This document shows positions 1 to 9,318 of a stretch of DNA of 64,000 bases, piece by piece. Origin of the DNA: an uncultured Dehalococcoidia bacterium (GTDB lineage Bacteria > Chloroflexota > Dehalococcoidia > Lucifugimonadales > GCA-2712585); NCBI GenBank assembly GCA_951812825.1, contig OX638324.1:1673141-1737140 (forward strand), read 5' to 3'. Position 1 is the stretch's first letter. Each line of letters begins with the position of its first letter. Position numbers and translations under genes: made by a program. A model generated the notes under the pieces. It was not told the DNA's origin, searched no databases, and saw nothing but the letters and a program-made list of their open reading frames with translations.

Positions 1-2
1 AC

Positions 3-260
3 CACCTGACGGCCAAGGGTATTGGCGAGACTATCTCGTTGCTGGGCTTCGCCACGCCCTCGGACTTCATGCGGGTCTACCCCATTTCCAGAGAGCGACC
101 GCCGTTGCCCATCCACAGGATAGAGGCTGCGGCCTGGGTCTACCGACTTGCAGTCTCGATGCCCTTCGGCATCGAGGGTCTGGCTTCCACGTGGAAGTCC
201 ACCCAACTGGGCTGGTATTCATTAGAAGACAACAGAGAGAAGAAGGCAGCCTTTGATTGA
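3..260 (+). CDS. Possible 3' end of an unrecognised gene (cut by window edge)
   Basis: An open frame runs from the left edge of the window to a TGA at 258-260, about 85 residues. It has no cysteine or catalytic signature that I recognise. Its base use is less GC-biased at the third codon position than in the neighbouring genes, and the following 390 bases look non-coding. It may be the tail of a real gene that begins outside the window, or chance. I cannot name a function. Confidence 0.25.
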   Translation, partial: HLTAKGIGETISLLGFATPSDFMRVYPISRERPPLPIHRIEAAAWVYRLAVSMPFGIEGLASTWKSTQLGWYSLEDNREKKAAFD

Positions 261-650
261 ATAAGTTAGAATCGCCCCTATGAATGGTGGGAACAATTGT
301 CAAGCCAATTATACAAGCAAGAATTGACTCCCCACCCCCCAAGGCTTTCGTCCACAGGGACCTTTTGCCCTGCATCCCCAGGCCCAACCCGTGGTGGTGG
401 CACATTGCCAGTGGTACAGGAATTTAGGGGCGGTCACTTCGGCAAAGTTGCCCAGCAAAACCTTGGAACCTGTGGGGTAAAATGTGGGGAAACTTGAAAA
501 ACGTCCCTGATTTAGCTACAAATTCGAATCCAGGCCGGGCAGCTTTTCCTTAACCTCCCCTTAACGCATCCCAACCCACGCACGTTATCCTCCCCTCATC
601 AGCACCCCTCGGCGGAAGTTAGGTGGTGTCCCGATTTGAAAAACCGAAAC
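261..650. other. Intergenic stretch without a recognisable gene
   Basis: Short frames exist here on both strands, but none has protein-like composition or a ribosome binding site. I see no tRNA, hairpin repeat or clear promoter. It lies between the truncated frame at the left edge and the 3' end of the VOC gene on the minus strand. Confidence 0.5.
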
Positions 651-1013
651 TCACGACGCGGGTTCCCAAAGCTCGATCGCGTTCCCTTCAGGGTCGTGAA
701 TGCGGGCGAAGCGGCCTATGCCCTCCATCTCGCTTTCGTGGCTGACCTCGATATCCGCCGACCTGAGCTGCGCGACCATCGCGTCCAGGTCCGCCACGCG
801 GAAGTTCAGCATGAAGGCCTTGTCCACCGCGAAATAATCCGTGTCGGCATCGAAGGGGGAGAAGACCGTGACCCCGGACTCCGTCACCCACGGCTCCATC
901 TCCATGCTCGTCGGAGCGGGATTGATCCCAAGATGCTCCTGGTACCATTTCGTAAGCTCCTCCGGGTCCTTCGCCCGAAAGAAGAACCCGCCGAATCCCT
1001 GAACCTTCTGCAT
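651..1013 (-). CDS. VOC (glyoxalase/bleomycin-resistance) family protein
   Basis: A 120-residue single vicinal-oxygen-chelate domain. The N-terminal half reads GGFFFRAKDPEELTKWYQ, the usual first beta-alpha unit. The C-terminal half ends HDPEGNAIELWEP, the signature metal-proximal strand of the superfamily, whose last acidic residue normally binds the metal. The ATG at 1013 is chosen because GAGAGG lies just upstream; a longer reading to about 1040 lacks such a site. The family covers glyoxalases, dioxygenases and resistance proteins, so the substrate is unknown. It is divergently transcribed from the aquaporin gene and shares a 115-base promoter region with it. Confidence 0.85.
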   Translation of the reverse strand: MQKVQGFGGFFFRAKDPEELTKWYQEHLGINPAPTSMEMEPWVTESGVTVFSPFDADTDYFAVDKAFMLNFRVADLDAMVAQLRSADIEVSHESEMEGIGRFARIHDPEGNAIELWEPAS

Positions 1014-1080
1014 GCAACACCTCTCATCGCACTGAATCATCCTCTCCCTTCCACCATGATGGCGGAAGGTTAGAGCCTGC

Positions 1081-1096
1081 CCCCGCGAAGGCGGGG
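1081..1096. repeat. Hairpin repeat, family A (CCCCGC-GAAG-GCGGGG)
   Basis: A perfect 6-bp GC stem closed by a GAAG tetraloop. The same hairpin recurs at 32709-32728, 36301-36316 and 61149-61166, so it is a dispersed intergenic repeat and not a local terminator. Here it lies in the divergent region between the VOC and aquaporin genes. Confidence 0.7.
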
Positions 1097-1128
1097 GATG
1101 CGGCTGAGGATACTCCTTCAACGTTAAA

Positions 1129-1794
1129 ATGCACAAAACCCTCCCCATCAAACCCCTCGCAGCAGAATTCGTCGGCACCTTCCTGCTGGTCCTCGTGGCC
1201 ACCGGCGTCATCATGGCCGACGAATTGGCTGGCGGCCAGGTGTCACACCTCGGCATAGGCATCGCAACCGGCCTCGCCGTCTCCGTCATCATCTTCGCCC
1301 TCGGCCACGTCTCCGGCGCCCACATCAACCCCGCCGTCACCATCGGCTTCGCCCTTGGCGGCCACTTCCCCTGGCGCACCGTCCCCGCCTACGTCGCCAC
1401 CCAGCTGGCCGGCGGCATCCTCGCCAGCGCCGTCCTTCTGGCCCTCCTCGGCTCCGTAGCCAACCAGGGCGCAAACCTCCCCGGCGTGGGCACGTCCCAG
1501 GCTCTCGGCTTCGAAGTCATGCTCACCTTCCTGCTCATGCTGGTCATCGTCGCCGTGGCCACCGACTCGAAAGCCCGCGGCAACCTCGCCGCCATCGCCA
1601 TCGGCTCAACCATAGCCCTGGAAATCATCTTTGCTGGCCCCCTCTCCGGCGCCTCCATGAACCCTGCCCGCTCCCTCAGCCCCGCCCTTGTCGGCTGGAC
1701 CTGGACGGCCCAGTGGATCTACGTCGTCGGCCCCCCCATCGGCGCCGCCCTTGCCGCCTTCTTCTACGGCTGGATTCGAGACGGTGCAGACTAG
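1129..1794 (+). CDS. MIP-family aquaporin, NIP-like
   Basis: A 221-residue channel with six hydrophobic segments and both pore motifs, N67-P68-A69 (HINPAVT) and N178-P179-A180 (SMNPARS). The serine after the second NPAR, where glycerol facilitators carry aspartate, argues against a GlpF-type glycerol channel. The stretch ATDSKARGNLAAIAIG followed by IFAGPLSGASMNPARS resembles the NIP subgroup (known from plants for metalloid and small-solute passage) more than E. coli AqpZ. The membrane location is certain; the solute (water, glycerol, metalloid acids) is not. The length matches the family. The ATG start is taken although the Shine-Dalgarno sequence is weak. Confidence 0.9.
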   Translation: MHKTLPIKPLAAEFVGTFLLVLVATGVIMADELAGGQVSHLGIGIATGLAVSVIIFALGHVSGAHINPAVTIGFALGGHFPWRTVPAYVATQLAGGILASAVLLALLGSVANQGANLPGVGTSQALGFEVMLTFLLMLVIVAVATDSKARGNLAAIAIGSTIALEIIFAGPLSGASMNPARSLSPALVGWTWTAQWIYVVGPPIGAALAAFFYGWIRDGAD

Positions 1795-1962
1795 CCCTCC
1801 TCCCCCGTCTTCACATTTCCTTAGACTTTCTCATCCATAGTTGTCCCGGCGACCATGGAACGAAGCTCCACCTTTTGTCGTATTATCTATTGACGCAACC
1901 ATCCCAATGGTCGAAATAACCCGGCAGTCCACCCTCGCGGAAAGCACAACAGGAGTAACGGT

Positions 1963-4089
1963 TTGGGAGACGCAATAATCAACACCTTCAAGGCCCTCGG
2001 TTTCTGGCGAATCAGCTTCCTCGTGCTCCTGCTCCTGGCATCCGGGAGCGCAGTCTACGGCATCTATATCTGGGTAGGCCGGGAAGACTCCGACGCTCTG
2101 GAGGAGGACCAGCAGATAGTCGCCGTTGCTGAGGGCAATCTGGTCAACCAGGTCGTCATAAGCGGCAGCCTCCAGTTTCCCACCCGCGAGACCCTAAAGT
2201 TCGGCGCCGCCGGCGTTGTGGAGGAACTTCGCGTCGAGGAGGGCGACTACGTCGAGGCCGGGCAGGTCATCGCCGCCCTCGACGTTGAGACCATCGCCGA
2301 ACTCCGTGAGGAGATCGACGGCGCCCGCGTAAATATTCAGGACGCCGAAGACGCCATCGAAGACCTCAACAACCCCTATACCGCCCTCGACGTGGTGACC
2401 GCCGAAGAGAAGGTCGTCACCGCCAGGGTCGCTCTCCGCGACGCCGAGGAGGCTCTGGAAGACCTTCTCGCCCTCCCCGACTTGGAGGACGACATAGCCA
2501 ATGCGGAATGGGATATAGAGAAAGCCAAGCTGGACATCGCCAAGGCCGAGGACGCACTGGCCAAGCTGACCGCGGATGCGGACCCCGACGACGTAGAGAA
2601 GGCTGCGGCCAAGATCGACTCCATCGAAGTTTCCCTGCAAAACGCCCGGCAGGACCTTGAACTGCTGGACGAAGAATGGGAAGCCAAGCTCGATGCCGCC
2701 CGGGAAACGGAAGAGGAAGCGTTCTTGGCATATCAGGACGTTGTCTTACGGTATCTGGGCGCAGAGGTTAGTGATGAGGAGTCCCGCCTTCCGCCCCGGG
2801 AGATGATATCCGCCTGGGGAACCAGCCTGGAAACCCTCTTCACCCCTCCGGACGTGGATTCTTTTGACCTCGCCCGACAGTTGCAGTTGCAGGACGATCC
2901 GGATACTCCCTGGAGCGAAATTACAATTCAGGGCTGGACCATCTTCTCCTTAGGCTCCGTCATCCCTGTCTGCGAAGAAGAGACGCCCCTTCCGCGGTGG
3001 CAGATCTGCGTTAGCCGCGAGCTTGAGCCGCCCTGGGAGAAGCTTGACGAGGCCCGCGATCCCCTGGACGATCTTCAGAATCAGTACGACGCTGCCCGCG
3101 ACAAGTCTGAGGCAAACATAAGCGACATCCAACAGTCCCTGAAGGAAGCTCAGACGGCTCTCGGCGACCTCTTCGAAGCTGCCGATCCCATAGATGTGCA
3201 GAACGCCCAGTTCAACATATCTCAGGCCTGGAAGGCCTTGTCGGACGCAGAACAAGTCTACGATGACCTGATTGAGCAGCTCCTTGAGAAGCCCGACCCC
3301 GTTGACGTGGATGCCAAATCCAAGGCTATTGAGTCCGCCCGGGCGTCCCTCGCCCAGGCCGAGGAAGACCTCGGCGCCCTCTTTGACCCCCCGGACCCGC
3401 TGCAGATGGCCCTGCGGGAAAGTCAGATGGTCTCCGCCCAATTGGCCCTCGAAGCCGCCGAAGCTCGTTTGGAATCCGCCGTCGTCGTTGCCCCCTGGAG
3501 CGGCCTCGTGGCCGGCGTATCCCTTGAGCAGGGCGACGAAGTCAACCGCAACGCCGGCATCGTGGAAATCGTCGACCCCCTGGACGTGGAGTTGGACGGC
3601 ATCATCGACGAGATAGACGTGCTCTCCGTTCAGGTTGGCGACCAGGCCGTCGTCAGCATGGACGCCCTGCCCGGCGAAAGCCTGACAGGCGTCGTCTCCA
3701 GCATCGACGCCGGCGCTACCAACCAGCAGGGCGTCGTCACCTACCCCATCCGCGTCCGCATGACCGTTCCCCCGGACCTCAACCTCATCGAGGGTCTCAG
3801 CGCCGTTGCGGAAGTTGTCATTCAGGAAGAACGCGGCCTGCTTATTCCCGTGCAGGCCGTCATGGGCCGCTTCGATGCCCCCGTCGTGCAGGTCATGGAA
3901 GACGGCAAGATTCAGCAGCGGGCCGTTACCCTCGGCATCAGCGACGACTTCTGGGTCATAGTTACCTCCGGCCTCATCGAAGGCGAGCAGGTGGTGTTCC
4001 AGGCCCCCGAGTCCTCTGGCTTCGACTTCGGCGGATTCCGGGGCGGCCCCGGCGGCGGTTTCATAATTCGCGGCGGTCCCGGCCGCTAG
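1963..4089 (+). CDS. HlyD/MacA-type efflux adaptor with long repeat-bearing coiled coil
   Basis: A 708-residue membrane-fusion (adaptor) subunit of an ABC efflux system. It has one N-terminal membrane segment (about residues 14-36), then a biotinyl-lipoyl-like half (about 83-107, [18 protein letters not shown]) whose partner half is near residues 510-540 ([19 protein letters not shown]). Beta-barrel and membrane-proximal domains follow, and the tail is glycine-rich. The helical region between the lipoyl halves is far longer than in a typical 350-450-residue MacA. It contains DP-x-D/L-motif heptad repeats near residues 206, 407, 444 and 476, plus a non-coiled insert (about 265-365) with two cysteines (C337, C349). 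The start is TTG, with AGGAG seven bases upstream at 1951-1955. It is first in an operon with the ATPase and permease. Confidence 0.9.
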   Translation: MGDAIINTFKALGFWRISFLVLLLLASGSAVYGIYIWVGREDSDALEEDQQIVAVAEGNLVNQVVISGSLQFPTRETLKFGAAGVVEELRVEEGDYVEAGQVIAALDVETIAELREEIDGARVNIQDAEDAIEDLNNPYTALDVVTAEEKVVTARVALRDAEEALEDLLALPDLEDDIANAEWDIEKAKLDIAKAEDALAKLTADADPDDVEKAAAKIDSIEVSLQNARQDLELLDEEWEAKLDAARETEEEAFLAYQDVVLRYLGAEVSDEESRLPPREMISAWGTSLETLFTPPDVDSFDLARQLQLQDDPDTPWSEITIQGWTIFSLGSVIPVCEEETPLPRWQICVSRELEPPWEKLDEARDPLDDLQNQYDAARDKSEANISDIQQSLKEAQTALGDLFEAADPIDVQNAQFNISQAWKALSDAEQVYDDLIEQLLEKPDPVDVDAKSKAIESARASLAQAEEDLGALFDPPDPLQMALRESQMVSAQLALEAAEARLESAVVVAPWSGLVAGVSLEQGDEVNRNAGIVEIVDPLDVELDGIIDEIDVLSVQVGDQAVVSMDALPGESLTGVVSSIDAGATNQQGVVTYPIRVRMTVPPDLNLIEGLSAVAEVVIQEERGLLIPVQAVMGRFDAPVVQVMEDGKIQQRAVTLGISDDFWVIVTSGLIEGEQVVFQAPESSGFDFGGFRGGPGGGFIIRGGPGR

Positions 4090-4106
4090 CCTGCGGGAAG
4101 TCTGCC

Positions 4107-4793
4107 ATGATAGTCCTTGAAGGTGTAACCAAGGTCTACAGCCTGGGAGCCGTGCAAGTCAGGGCCCTGGACGGTGTCGATCTCTCTATCAACCGGGGCG
4201 AAATCGTGGCCGTCATGGGCGTCTCCGGCTCCGGCAAGTCTACCCTGATGAATATCCTCGGCTGCCTGGACGTTCCCACTTCCGGCTCCTATTCCCTGGA
4301 TGGCGAAGACGTGGGTTCCCTGGACGACGATAAGCTGGCTTACATCCGCAACAGGAAAGTCGGCTTCGTCTTCCAGACCTACAACCTGCTGCCCCGCCTC
4401 ACCGCCCTCGCAAACGTCGAGCTGCCCCTCCTCTACGGTCGTGGTCGGCGTCAAAGACGTCAACGGGCGCAGGAAGCCCTGGAGCGCGTCGGCCTCGCCG
4501 ACCGCATGCGCCACAAGCCCGCCGAACTCTCCGGCGGTCAGCAGCAGCGCGTCGGCATAGCTCGCGCCCTCGTAAAGGACCCTGCCATCCTCCTCGCCGA
4601 CGAGCCAACCGGCAATCTCGACAGCCGCTCCAGCGAGGAGATAATCAGTATGCTCATACGCCTGAATCGGGATGAGGGCATCACTGTCGTTGTCGTCACC
4701 CACTCCCCCGAGATAGCCGCCCGCACCGATCGCGTCATCTCCATGCTGGACGGCCGCATCGTCGACGACACTCCCGTGGACCGGGACCGCTAG
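4107..4793 (+). CDS. ABC transporter ATP-binding protein (MacB/LolD type)
   Basis: A 228-residue cytoplasmic nucleotide-binding subunit. Walker A is GVSGSGKST (about residues 35-43), the Q-loop lies in FVFQTYNLL, the ABC signature is LSGGQQQR, Walker B is [12 protein letters not shown] and the switch histidine is in VVTHS. GNLDS after Walker B is typical of the MacB/LolD/FtsE class, which couples ATP hydrolysis to mechanical work across the membrane instead of substrate import. It starts 18 bases after the adaptor gene, and its TAG stop abuts the ATG of the permease, so the three genes form one transcription unit. Confidence 0.95.
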   Translation: MIVLEGVTKVYSLGAVQVRALDGVDLSINRGEIVAVMGVSGSGKSTLMNILGCLDVPTSGSYSLDGEDVGSLDDDKLAYIRNRKVGFVFQTYNLLPRLTALANVELPLLYGRGRRQRRQRAQEALERVGLADRMRHKPAELSGGQQQRVGIARALVKDPAILLADEPTGNLDSRSSEEIISMLIRLNRDEGITVVVVTHSPEIAARTDRVISMLDGRIVDDTPVDRDR

Positions 4794-6038
4794 ATGAACC
4801 TCCTGGACATCGCCAACTCCGCTCTTACGTCCCTTTGGGCAAACAAGCTGCGCTCCAGCCTCACCGTTCTTGGCATCGTCATCGGCGTTGCCGCCGTAAT
4901 CTCCCTCATGTCCATCGGCCGCGGCGCCCAGGCGTCCATCACCGAGCGGATCCAGTCCCTAGGCACCAACCTTCTCTTCGTTCAACCCGGCGCGACCAGC
5001 TTTGGCGGCATCTTCTTCGGCCAGGGTTCCGCTTCCACCCTGACCCTCGACGACGCCTACGCCATCTCCGACCCGACCGCAATTCCATCCGTGTCCGCCG
5101 TGGCCCCGGAACTGAGCACCTTCGGCGACATTGTCTTCGGCCGTGAAAACACCTCCACCCAGGTGCTTGGCGTCACCACCGAGTATCTGGACGTGCGCAA
5201 CCTGGAACTCTCCACCGGAGGCTTCATCTCCCAGGGCCACGTGACCAACCGGTCTGAGGTGGCTGTTCTGGGCTCCTTCACCTCCGAAACCCTTTTTGGA
5301 CTGCGAGACCCCGTCGGCCAGACAATCAGGATTAACGACCGCCGCTTCACCGTCATAGGCGTGCTGGATTCTGAGGGCGGCGGCCCCTTTGGCCAGTTAG
5401 ACGACCAGATTCTGGTGCCCATCACCACCGCCTACTACCGGCTGGCATCCGAGCGCACCACCCAGGGCGATGTCACCGTCAACCTGATCAGCGTTCAGGT
5501 GGAGGACGAGGACCTCATGGACCAGGCCGAAGGGGAGATAGCCACCCTCCTCCGCCTGCGCCACCGCCTGACGAGTGAAGACGACTTCACCATCAACAAT
5601 CAGCAGGACACCCTCGAAACTCTGGAGGAGACCACTGACACCTTTGTCATGTTCCTCGGCGCCATCGCCGGCATCTCCCTGCTGGTCGGCGGCATCGGAA
5701 TAATGAATATAATGCTCGTCTCCGTCACGGAGCGTACCCGGGAAATCGGCATCCGCAAAGCCATGGGGGCCACCCGCCGGGACATCCTCGTCCAGTTCAT
5801 GTCGGAGGCCATCGTCCTCAGCATTGGCGGCGGCGGTATCGGCGTCCTCGCCGGCATTGCCCTCTCCCGGCTCATCGACGGTCGCACCCTCTTAGGCCAG
5901 AACTTCGAGACAGTCTTCAGCGGAGATATCGTCGTCCTCGCCCTGTTCGTCTCCGCCGCCATCGGTCTCTTCTTCGGCATCTACCCCGCCGTCCGTGCGG
6001 CGCGTCAGCACCCCATAGACGCCCTCAGGTACGAATAG
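4794..6038 (+). CDS. MacB/FtsX-type ABC permease
   Basis: A 414-residue permease with the MacB layout: one N-terminal membrane helix (SLTVLGIVIGVAAVISL), a large extracytoplasmic domain (about residues 45-280), then three C-terminal helices. The signature TERTREIGIRKAMGA, just before the second helix of the FtsX domain, is conserved in this family. It works with the preceding ATPase and adaptor as a tripartite-like exporter; substrates in the family include macrolides, peptides and lipoproteins, and nothing here identifies one. The ATG directly follows the stop of the ATPase gene, implying translational coupling. Confidence 0.95.
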   Translation: MNLLDIANSALTSLWANKLRSSLTVLGIVIGVAAVISLMSIGRGAQASITERIQSLGTNLLFVQPGATSFGGIFFGQGSASTLTLDDAYAISDPTAIPSVSAVAPELSTFGDIVFGRENTSTQVLGVTTEYLDVRNLELSTGGFISQGHVTNRSEVAVLGSFTSETLFGLRDPVGQTIRINDRRFTVIGVLDSEGGGPFGQLDDQILVPITTAYYRLASERTTQGDVTVNLISVQVEDEDLMDQAEGEIATLLRLRHRLTSEDDFTINNQQDTLETLEETTDTFVMFLGAIAGISLLVGGIGIMNIMLVSVTERTREIGIRKAMGATRRDILVQFMSEAIVLSIGGGGIGVLAGIALSRLIDGRTLLGQNFETVFSGDIVVLALFVSAAIGLFFGIYPAVRAARQHPIDALRYE

Positions 6039-6091
6039 ACGATGCCCCCCACGTCATCCCAAACAACGCCCCCCACATGTACGCTGAACGC

Positions 6092-6126
6092 CCCCCACAC
6101 GTCATTCTGAACGCAGTGAAGAATCT
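6092..6126. repeat. Dispersed repeat, family C (GTCATTCTGAA...GAAGAATCT)
   Basis: A 35-base intergenic unit of the form GTCATTCTGA-(A/G)-x-GAAGAATCT. Other copies lie near 6889-6924, 8316-8346, 9271-9311, 26904-26946, 36045-36079 and 36919-36962. The outer parts are weakly inverted (ATTCT...AGAAT), so each copy can fold. All copies are intergenic. Confidence 0.6.
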
Positions 6127-6159
6127 ATCCCCACCCCCTCTAAAGGAGAATAGAAAATC

Positions 6160-6864
6160 ATGACAAAATCATTCGTGGTAATGGCGGCAATATTCGTCCT
6201 GGTGGGAGGCAGCATCGGAGGGGCCTTCATCGGCGGTATGATTGTCGGCGAAAATCGGGCGGAGAGCGAAACCCCGGCCACCGCTCAGTTGACCCTTCCC
6301 GGAGGACAGGCGGGTCAGGCCGCAGCCCTTCAGCAAGCCGCAGGGCAGGTCCCTCTCGACGAAGACGGCAACCCCGATTTCGCCGCCCTGCGACAGATGG
6401 CCCAGACCCAGGGCCGCGGCCTCCCCGCGCCCCAGGGCCAACCTCAAACTGCGCCCACCGACACAGATATGGAAGAGACCGTTTCCACCACGAACACCGA
6501 AGAAGCGGACGAGGCCGGTGGTGACGGCTCTGCGCTGCCGGGGTTCGGACGTGGACTGGGCCTCTTCGGCGGCGGCGCAACCTTCGGCACCATCGAATCC
6601 ATAAGCGATGGCGTCATTGTCATCAACACTCCCCAGGGCCCCGTCGAAGCCGCCATTGGCGCAGACACCGCAATCCAGGTCTTCACAAACGGAGAACTCG
6701 CCGACCTGACCGAGGGCATGTCCGTCACCGTAATGGGCCAGCGGGATGACGAAAGCGGCAAGCTGGACGCTGTGACCATCATCGCCGCGCCGGAAGGCGC
6801 CGGAGCCTTTCCCGGCCTTGGCGGCGAGTTCCAAAATCGTCCCCAGGGAGGCCGCGGCCCCTAA
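6160..6864 (+). CDS. Membrane-anchored protein with DUF5666-like C-terminal domain
   Basis: 234 residues. Residues 5-30 form a signal-anchor helix. A low-complexity Gln/Pro/Thr/Glu linker follows (about 40-125), then a compact beta-rich domain (about 140-225) beginning FGTIESISDGVIVINTPQG and containing the TVMGQRDDESGKLDAVTI strand pattern typical of DUF5666/OB-like domains. The domain's function is not established. It follows the MacAB-like operon on the same strand after a 121-base gap with repeats and could be an extracytoplasmic accessory of that exporter, but the gap argues for its own promoter. Confidence 0.75.
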   Translation: MTKSFVVMAAIFVLVGGSIGGAFIGGMIVGENRAESETPATAQLTLPGGQAGQAAALQQAAGQVPLDEDGNPDFAALRQMAQTQGRGLPAPQGQPQTAPTDTDMEETVSTTNTEEADEAGGDGSALPGFGRGLGLFGGGATFGTIESISDGVIVINTPQGPVEAAIGADTAIQVFTNGELADLTEGMSVTVMGQRDDESGKLDAVTIIAAPEGAGAFPGLGGEFQNRPQGGRGP

Positions 6865-6885
6865 CCCCTCACCCCATCCCTCCGC

Positions 6886-7061
6886 TGACATGTCATTCTG
6901 AGGAGGCCCTGCGACGAAGAATCTGGTAGCGGGGGGTGCTCTTTCCCCTCCCCTCCTCCCCCTCGATGGGAAGAGGGGAGCCTGCCCTGAGCTTGCCGAA
7001 GGGATGTGGGTGCACGCCGTCCCGCCTAAACCTCCCCCGTCGAGGCGGTTCGCGAACCGCC
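6886..7061. repeat. Cluster of three dispersed repeat types
   Basis: Three repeats sit side by side between convergent genes. A family C copy lies at about 6889-6924. A family D unit at about 6979-7011 (CCTGAGCTTGCCGAAGGGAT core) is matched near 45608-45642. A perfect 18-bp palindrome, GGCGGTTCGCGAACCGCC, lies at 7044-7061 and has a near-identical copy at 59177-59194. The palindrome could act as a bidirectional terminator, but its recurrence marks it as a repeat. Confidence 0.65.
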
Positions 7062-7075
7062 CGCTCCCCTCCCCC

Positions 7076-8167
7076 TCAGTCCCCCTTCGCCCCCGCCACG
7101 TCCCGACTCTCGAAGCGCCAGAAGGCTGCTGCGCATAACGCCAGCGTGTAAGCCGCAATCACCAGGAAGAAATGGAGTGCGCCCAAGTCCCCGTCCGCTT
7201 GGATTCCCAGGGTCACCTGTATCACGTCATCATGGGCCAGCCAGGCTGACACGTTCGGCCCCAGGATGAAATTCGCCACCGACTCGAACCAGTCGAACAA
7301 CCCGGACATGATGCCTACCGCAATCGCTTCCACCATGTAATACCCCATCGCCAAGGCGATCCCCACCCCCGTTGACGACGTCAAAACTGCAAAGAATACC
7401 GCCAGCATCAGGTACGGCACCAGCGCGTAAGACACCTTGCCGAACATGATGAACACCGTGCTCCAGTCTCCAGTGTCCGCCCAACCGCCTCCCACGTGCC
7501 GCACCAGCAGCGTAAACAGCATGCTCGTAAGCGCCAGGGTCAAGGTTGTCACCAAAAGACCCCCCGCCGCGACTCCCAGCAGCGTCACAACTTTGGAAGC
7601 AAGGAACTTCCTCCGCGCCACGCTGCTCACAAGATTGGTGCGCAGCGTCCCCCAGGCATACTCCGTGCCTATCAGCGAGGTGGCCAGCACCATCGCCACG
7701 ACGATGCCAATGAAGGACGCCGCCGATAGTCCATTGGCAAGGCTCGCCGGCATCACGAAGAAGTCGCGGCTGTCGCTCGTCAACACGTCCTCCTCATCCT
7801 CACAGACCGACCTGCTATAGTCCGAGATCATCGCCATAGCCTGTGCCCGTTCCTCTGGGGGTAGGGTCTCTATTTCCTTCGCTATCGACGGGGGCAGATC
7901 CCCATTTTGGAAGGCATCGCAGGTAAACTGCACCTCTATGGTGCGACCCTCCGAGTCCGTAGTTTCAAACCCATAGCTGACCTCGCCTCCGAGAGCGTCC
8001 CCGGATATGTCTCCCCGGTAGATAAAATAGCTGCTCACCAGCCCGATCTGCGGGAACAGGACGAGTATGGCCAGCAGGGCCCACGGCATCCACCGCCGCC
8101 GCAACTTGAACCACTCCCATCGAGTGAGGCTCAAGATGCTAAAGGTCCAATCCGAAACTGCTCTCAA
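7076..8167 (-). CDS. ABC-2 type transporter permease
   Basis: A 363-residue membrane protein. The first helix follows a cytoplasmic W-E-W-F-K-L-R-R-R segment, then comes an extracytoplasmic loop of about 110 residues with two cysteines, then five further hydrophobic segments containing SLIGTEYAWGTLRTNL, the hallmark of ABC-2 permeases (the E-x-x-x-G-T-L turn after helix 2). The TTG at 8167 is chosen because GGAGGG lies six to nine bases upstream; an earlier TTG at 8236 has no such site. No ATPase gene accompanies it here, so its partner must be encoded elsewhere. Substrate unknown. Confidence 0.85.
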   Translation of the reverse strand: MRAVSDWTFSILSLTRWEWFKLRRRWMPWALLAILVLFPQIGLVSSYFIYRGDISGDALGGEVSYGFETTDSEGRTIEVQFTCDAFQNGDLPPSIAKEIETLPPEERAQAMAMISDYSRSVCEDEEDVLTSDSRDFFVMPASLANGLSAASFIGIVVAMVLATSLIGTEYAWGTLRTNLVSSVARRKFLASKVVTLLGVAAGGLLVTTLTLALTSMLFTLLVRHVGGGWADTGDWSTVFIMFGKVSYALVPYLMLAVFFAVLTSSTGVGIALAMGYYMVEAIAVGIMSGLFDWFESVANFILGPNVSAWLAHDDVIQVTLGIQADGDLGALHFFLVIAAYTLALCAAAFWRFESRDVAGAKGD

Positions 8168-8553
8168 GGACGCCCTCCAATGCAAACTCTTTCTAATGGC
8201 CCGACACACTATGCCATATTCCCGCCAGGCAGACAAACGTCAGGCCGGACTTCTCCCACTGACAACTTTCCCTTGCCTTAACTCTCCCTCCCTTGCTACC
8301 ATTCCCTCGCATCTCATGTCATTCTTAGCGAAGTCGAGGAATCTCGCCCAAGGCACAACCACCACCCGGCCCTGTTTGCCCAACTTTTTTGAAACGAATA
8401 CTTACGCCTGAAACGAATAAGCTCAGGCACAAACTGATACCCAGTCGATTGTCAAATCGAATCTAATTCACGCCTGCCGCTCCGAAAACGAATCACCCCT
8501 CTCCCCAACGGCCAACACCCTGATAAAATAGAAGCCTACCAAGCAGCGTTGCC
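8168..8553. other. Divergent intergenic region
   Basis: 386 bases between the ABC-2 permease (minus) and the SRPBCC gene (plus). It contains a family C repeat at about 8316-8346, an AT-richer tract (8385-8480) and a candidate -10 element at 8521-8529. Short frames crossing it are not protein-like. Confidence 0.5.
8521..8529 (+). promoter_or_regulatory. Candidate extended -10 element
   Basis: TGATAAAAT fits an extended -10 box, with start of transcription expected near 8536, about 18 bases before the ATG of the SRPBCC gene. Similar TAAAAT motifs precede the aquaporin gene (about 1124) and metF (about 49306). No convincing -35 box is visible, so confidence is low. Confidence 0.35.
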
Positions 8554-9240
8554 ATGAATGAACAGGAATCCCCAATGAAGATAATCCCCCTCGGCGAGCT
8601 CCAGTGGTGGTCCCTGGAGGTCATCAGCGGCACCATCCTGGCCGTGGGTGTGGGCATCTACGCTGGCCAGCAGGCCCTTGGGTTGCTAGTAACTTTTCTT
8701 GCCGCCGCCGCCGTTCTCCTCGGCGTCTTTCTCCTCGGAGCCTTGCTTCGCAGAGTGGGGCATCGACGCTCCATCATTCTGGCGGTGCCGCCGGAGAAGG
8801 TCTTCGACGTAGTGCTTACCATCGCCGGGCGCGGCGCCTTCCTCCGCTCCCTCTGGGGCATCGCCCTGACCGTTGAACGTCCCGCAAACGCCATCTCCCC
8901 CGACACCACCCTGTCGTCCACCTATTCCGTCGGCGCCGACCCCATCAGCCTCGCCTCATCCCGACATGGGGAAATCTCCCTGACCGTCGACGACGTCGAC
9001 CCTCCCCACAAGCTAGTCCAGCACGCCGTCAACAAGTTCCGGGGCAGGACTACCCGCAGCGTAGGCGTTATTACCCTGGAGTCCCACGAAGGAGGAACGC
9101 GAGTAACCGAACGGACGCGGCTCATCCTCCCATTGAACGCCTCCCACTTCATCGGCGCCGTCTACTCCCGCCTGGTCCTCCGCCGCGCCACCGCCAACTT
9201 CCTCGAAGAACTCCGTCGTGAGGTGGAACGCAGCGGCTAG
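8554..9240 (+). CDS. Membrane-anchored SRPBCC-like protein
   Basis: 228 residues. Two N-terminal hydrophobic helices (about 20-40 and 43-66) are followed by RRSIILAVPPEKVFDVVLTI, which opens an SRPBCC (START/Bet v1-like) helix-grip domain running to the C-terminus, including the long terminal helix ATANFLEELRREVERSG. The family binds hydrophobic ligands or acts as cyclases/dehydratases; no specific activity can be read. The alternative ATG at 8575 has a better Shine-Dalgarno (AGGA, seven bases off) and would remove only seven residues. Confidence 0.7.
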   Translation: MNEQESPMKIIPLGELQWWSLEVISGTILAVGVGIYAGQQALGLLVTFLAAAAVLLGVFLLGALLRRVGHRRSIILAVPPEKVFDVVLTIAGRGAFLRSLWGIALTVERPANAISPDTTLSSTYSVGADPISLASSRHGEISLTVDDVDPPHKLVQHAVNKFRGRTTRSVGVITLESHEGGTRVTERTRLILPLNASHFIGAVYSRLVLRRATANFLEELRREVERSG

Positions 9241-9270
9241 CCTCTAAACCCCTTCCCCTTCCCCTTCCTC

Positions 9271-9311
9271 ACATGCCATTCTGAACGTAGCGCAGCGAAG
9301 TGAAGAATCTC
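9271..9311. repeat. Dispersed repeat, family C copy
   Basis: CATGCCATTCTGAACGTAGC followed by a short spacer and GTGAAGAATCT. It lies between the convergent SRPBCC and Nudix genes. Confidence 0.6.
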
Positions 9312-9318
9312 CGTTGCC

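Noticed and set aside
297-497. Small plus-strand frame near the left end
   Set aside because: Pro/Gly-rich shadow composition, no ribosome site, no recognisable domain.
1081-1096. Hairpin repeats as a CRISPR array
   Set aside because: Copies are single, kilobases apart, with no regular spacers and no cas genes.
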